DNA of 64,000 bases from Thioalkalivibrio halophilus. GTDB lineage: Bacteria > Pseudomonadota > Gammaproteobacteria > Ectothiorhodospirales > Ectothiorhodospiraceae. A program made the position numbers and the translations under genes. The notes beneath the pieces were generated by a model that worked only from the letters and a program-made list of their open reading frames with translations, did not search any database and had not been told where the DNA came from. How positions within the stretch are numbered: the first letter of the stretch is position 1; every line of letters starts with the position of its first letter. The stretch covers positions 1-64,000 of the forward strand of contig NZ_MUZR01000007.1 of the NCBI RefSeq assembly GCF_001995255.1, in the 5' to 3' direction. Below are positions 63,817-64,000 of the stretch, one piece after another.

Positions 63817-64000
63817 TCAGCACTGCTCCCAGGGCAGGCCGTGGTAACGCCACCCGCCCACGGTGGAACGGTGGTGCTGCTCGTCCAGCGGACCCTCGAA
63901 ACCCTCTTCCACCGAATACACGTTGTGCACCCCGGCCTGCAGCAGGGCCTCGGCGGCCGCCAGGGTGCGCTTTCCGCTGCGGCAGATCAGGTACACCGAC
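63817..64000 (-). CDS. Rhodanese-like sulfurtransferase, C-terminal part only
   Basis: The minus strand reads an open frame that ends with TGA at 63817 and enters from beyond the window. The visible 60 residues hold the active-site loop Cys-Arg-Ser-Gly-Lys-Arg-Thr of single-domain rhodanese proteins, then Val-Tyr-Ser-Val-Glu-Glu-Gly-Phe-Glu-Gly-Pro-Leu and a His-rich end with Gly-Trp-Arg-Tyr-His-Gly-Leu-Pro-Trp. It transfers sulfane sulfur. The start and full length lie outside the window. Confidence 0.85.
   Translation of the reverse strand, partial: SVYLICRSGKRTLAAAEALLQAGVHNVYSVEEGFEGPLDEQHHRSTVGGWRYHGLPWEQC

Overview
The window is a high-GC stretch of a gammaproteobacterial chromosome, almost all of it housekeeping genes. 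Gene order (yebC-ruvCAB-ybgC-tol-pal-cpoB-queEC; tig-clpPX-lon-hupB-tRNAs-ppiD-fabI; bamE/fur; nadK-recN/hrcA-grpE-dnaK-dnaJ) is the arrangement known from gammaproteobacteria such as Pseudomonas. A hrcA gene with a CIRCE-like site, a DsrE-family protein, a YeeE/TsuA-type sulfur transporter and a rhodanese suggest a sulfur-metabolising member of the Chromatiales/Ectothiorhodospiraceae (Thioalkalivibrio-like). The taxonomic guess is inference; no rRNA gene is present to test it.

Layout. 1-3.5 kb: the start of a lipoprotein gene, a gene-free 1.1 kb block built as a long inverted repeat, then proS and a MIF-like tautomerase. 3.6-8.1 kb: an RND efflux pair behind an AT-rich palindromic promoter. 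8.1-16.4 kb: the most accessory part, with a palindromic dispersed repeat, two small unknown proteins, a 1286-residue hybrid histidine kinase, a fused SpmA/SpmB membrane protein, an SDR, a DsrE-like protein, an FmdB-type zinc ribbon and a DUF502 protein. 16.4-28.7 kb: aspS, a lipase-like hydrolase, yebC, the Holliday-junction genes ruvCAB, the complete Tol-Pal envelope system and two queuosine genes. 28.8-30.1 kb: a thiosulfate-type transporter.

30.2-40.1 kb: tRNA-Lys and tRNA-Leu, trigger factor, ClpP, ClpX, Lon, HU, tRNA-Val and tRNA-Asp, PpiD and FabI. This is a protein-folding and proteolysis block, with a near-consensus sigma32 promoter before lon and a strong sigma70 promoter before hupB. 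40.2-47.4 kb: mltD, a YafS-like methyltransferase, rnhA, dnaQ, smpB, a sodium symporter, ratA, ratB, bamE and fur. 47.4-55.2 kb: recN, nadK and the heat-shock operon hrcA-grpE-dnaK-dnaJ, with signals for both sigma32 and HrcA control. 55.2-64 kb: a FimX-like degenerate c-di-GMP protein with its partner gene, the EF-P beta-lysylation set epmB-efp-epmA, psd, prmB and the end of a rhodanese gene.

I did not find a convincing undescribed multi-gene system, CRISPR array, prophage or transposase. The items most worth a second look are the inverted-repeat block at 258-1262, the palindromic repeat at 8080-8187 with a 17-base echo at 15290, the CIRCE that overlaps the hrcA ribosome-binding region, the FimX-like protein that has lost both catalytic signatures, and the two small unknown genes ahead of the large hybrid kinase.
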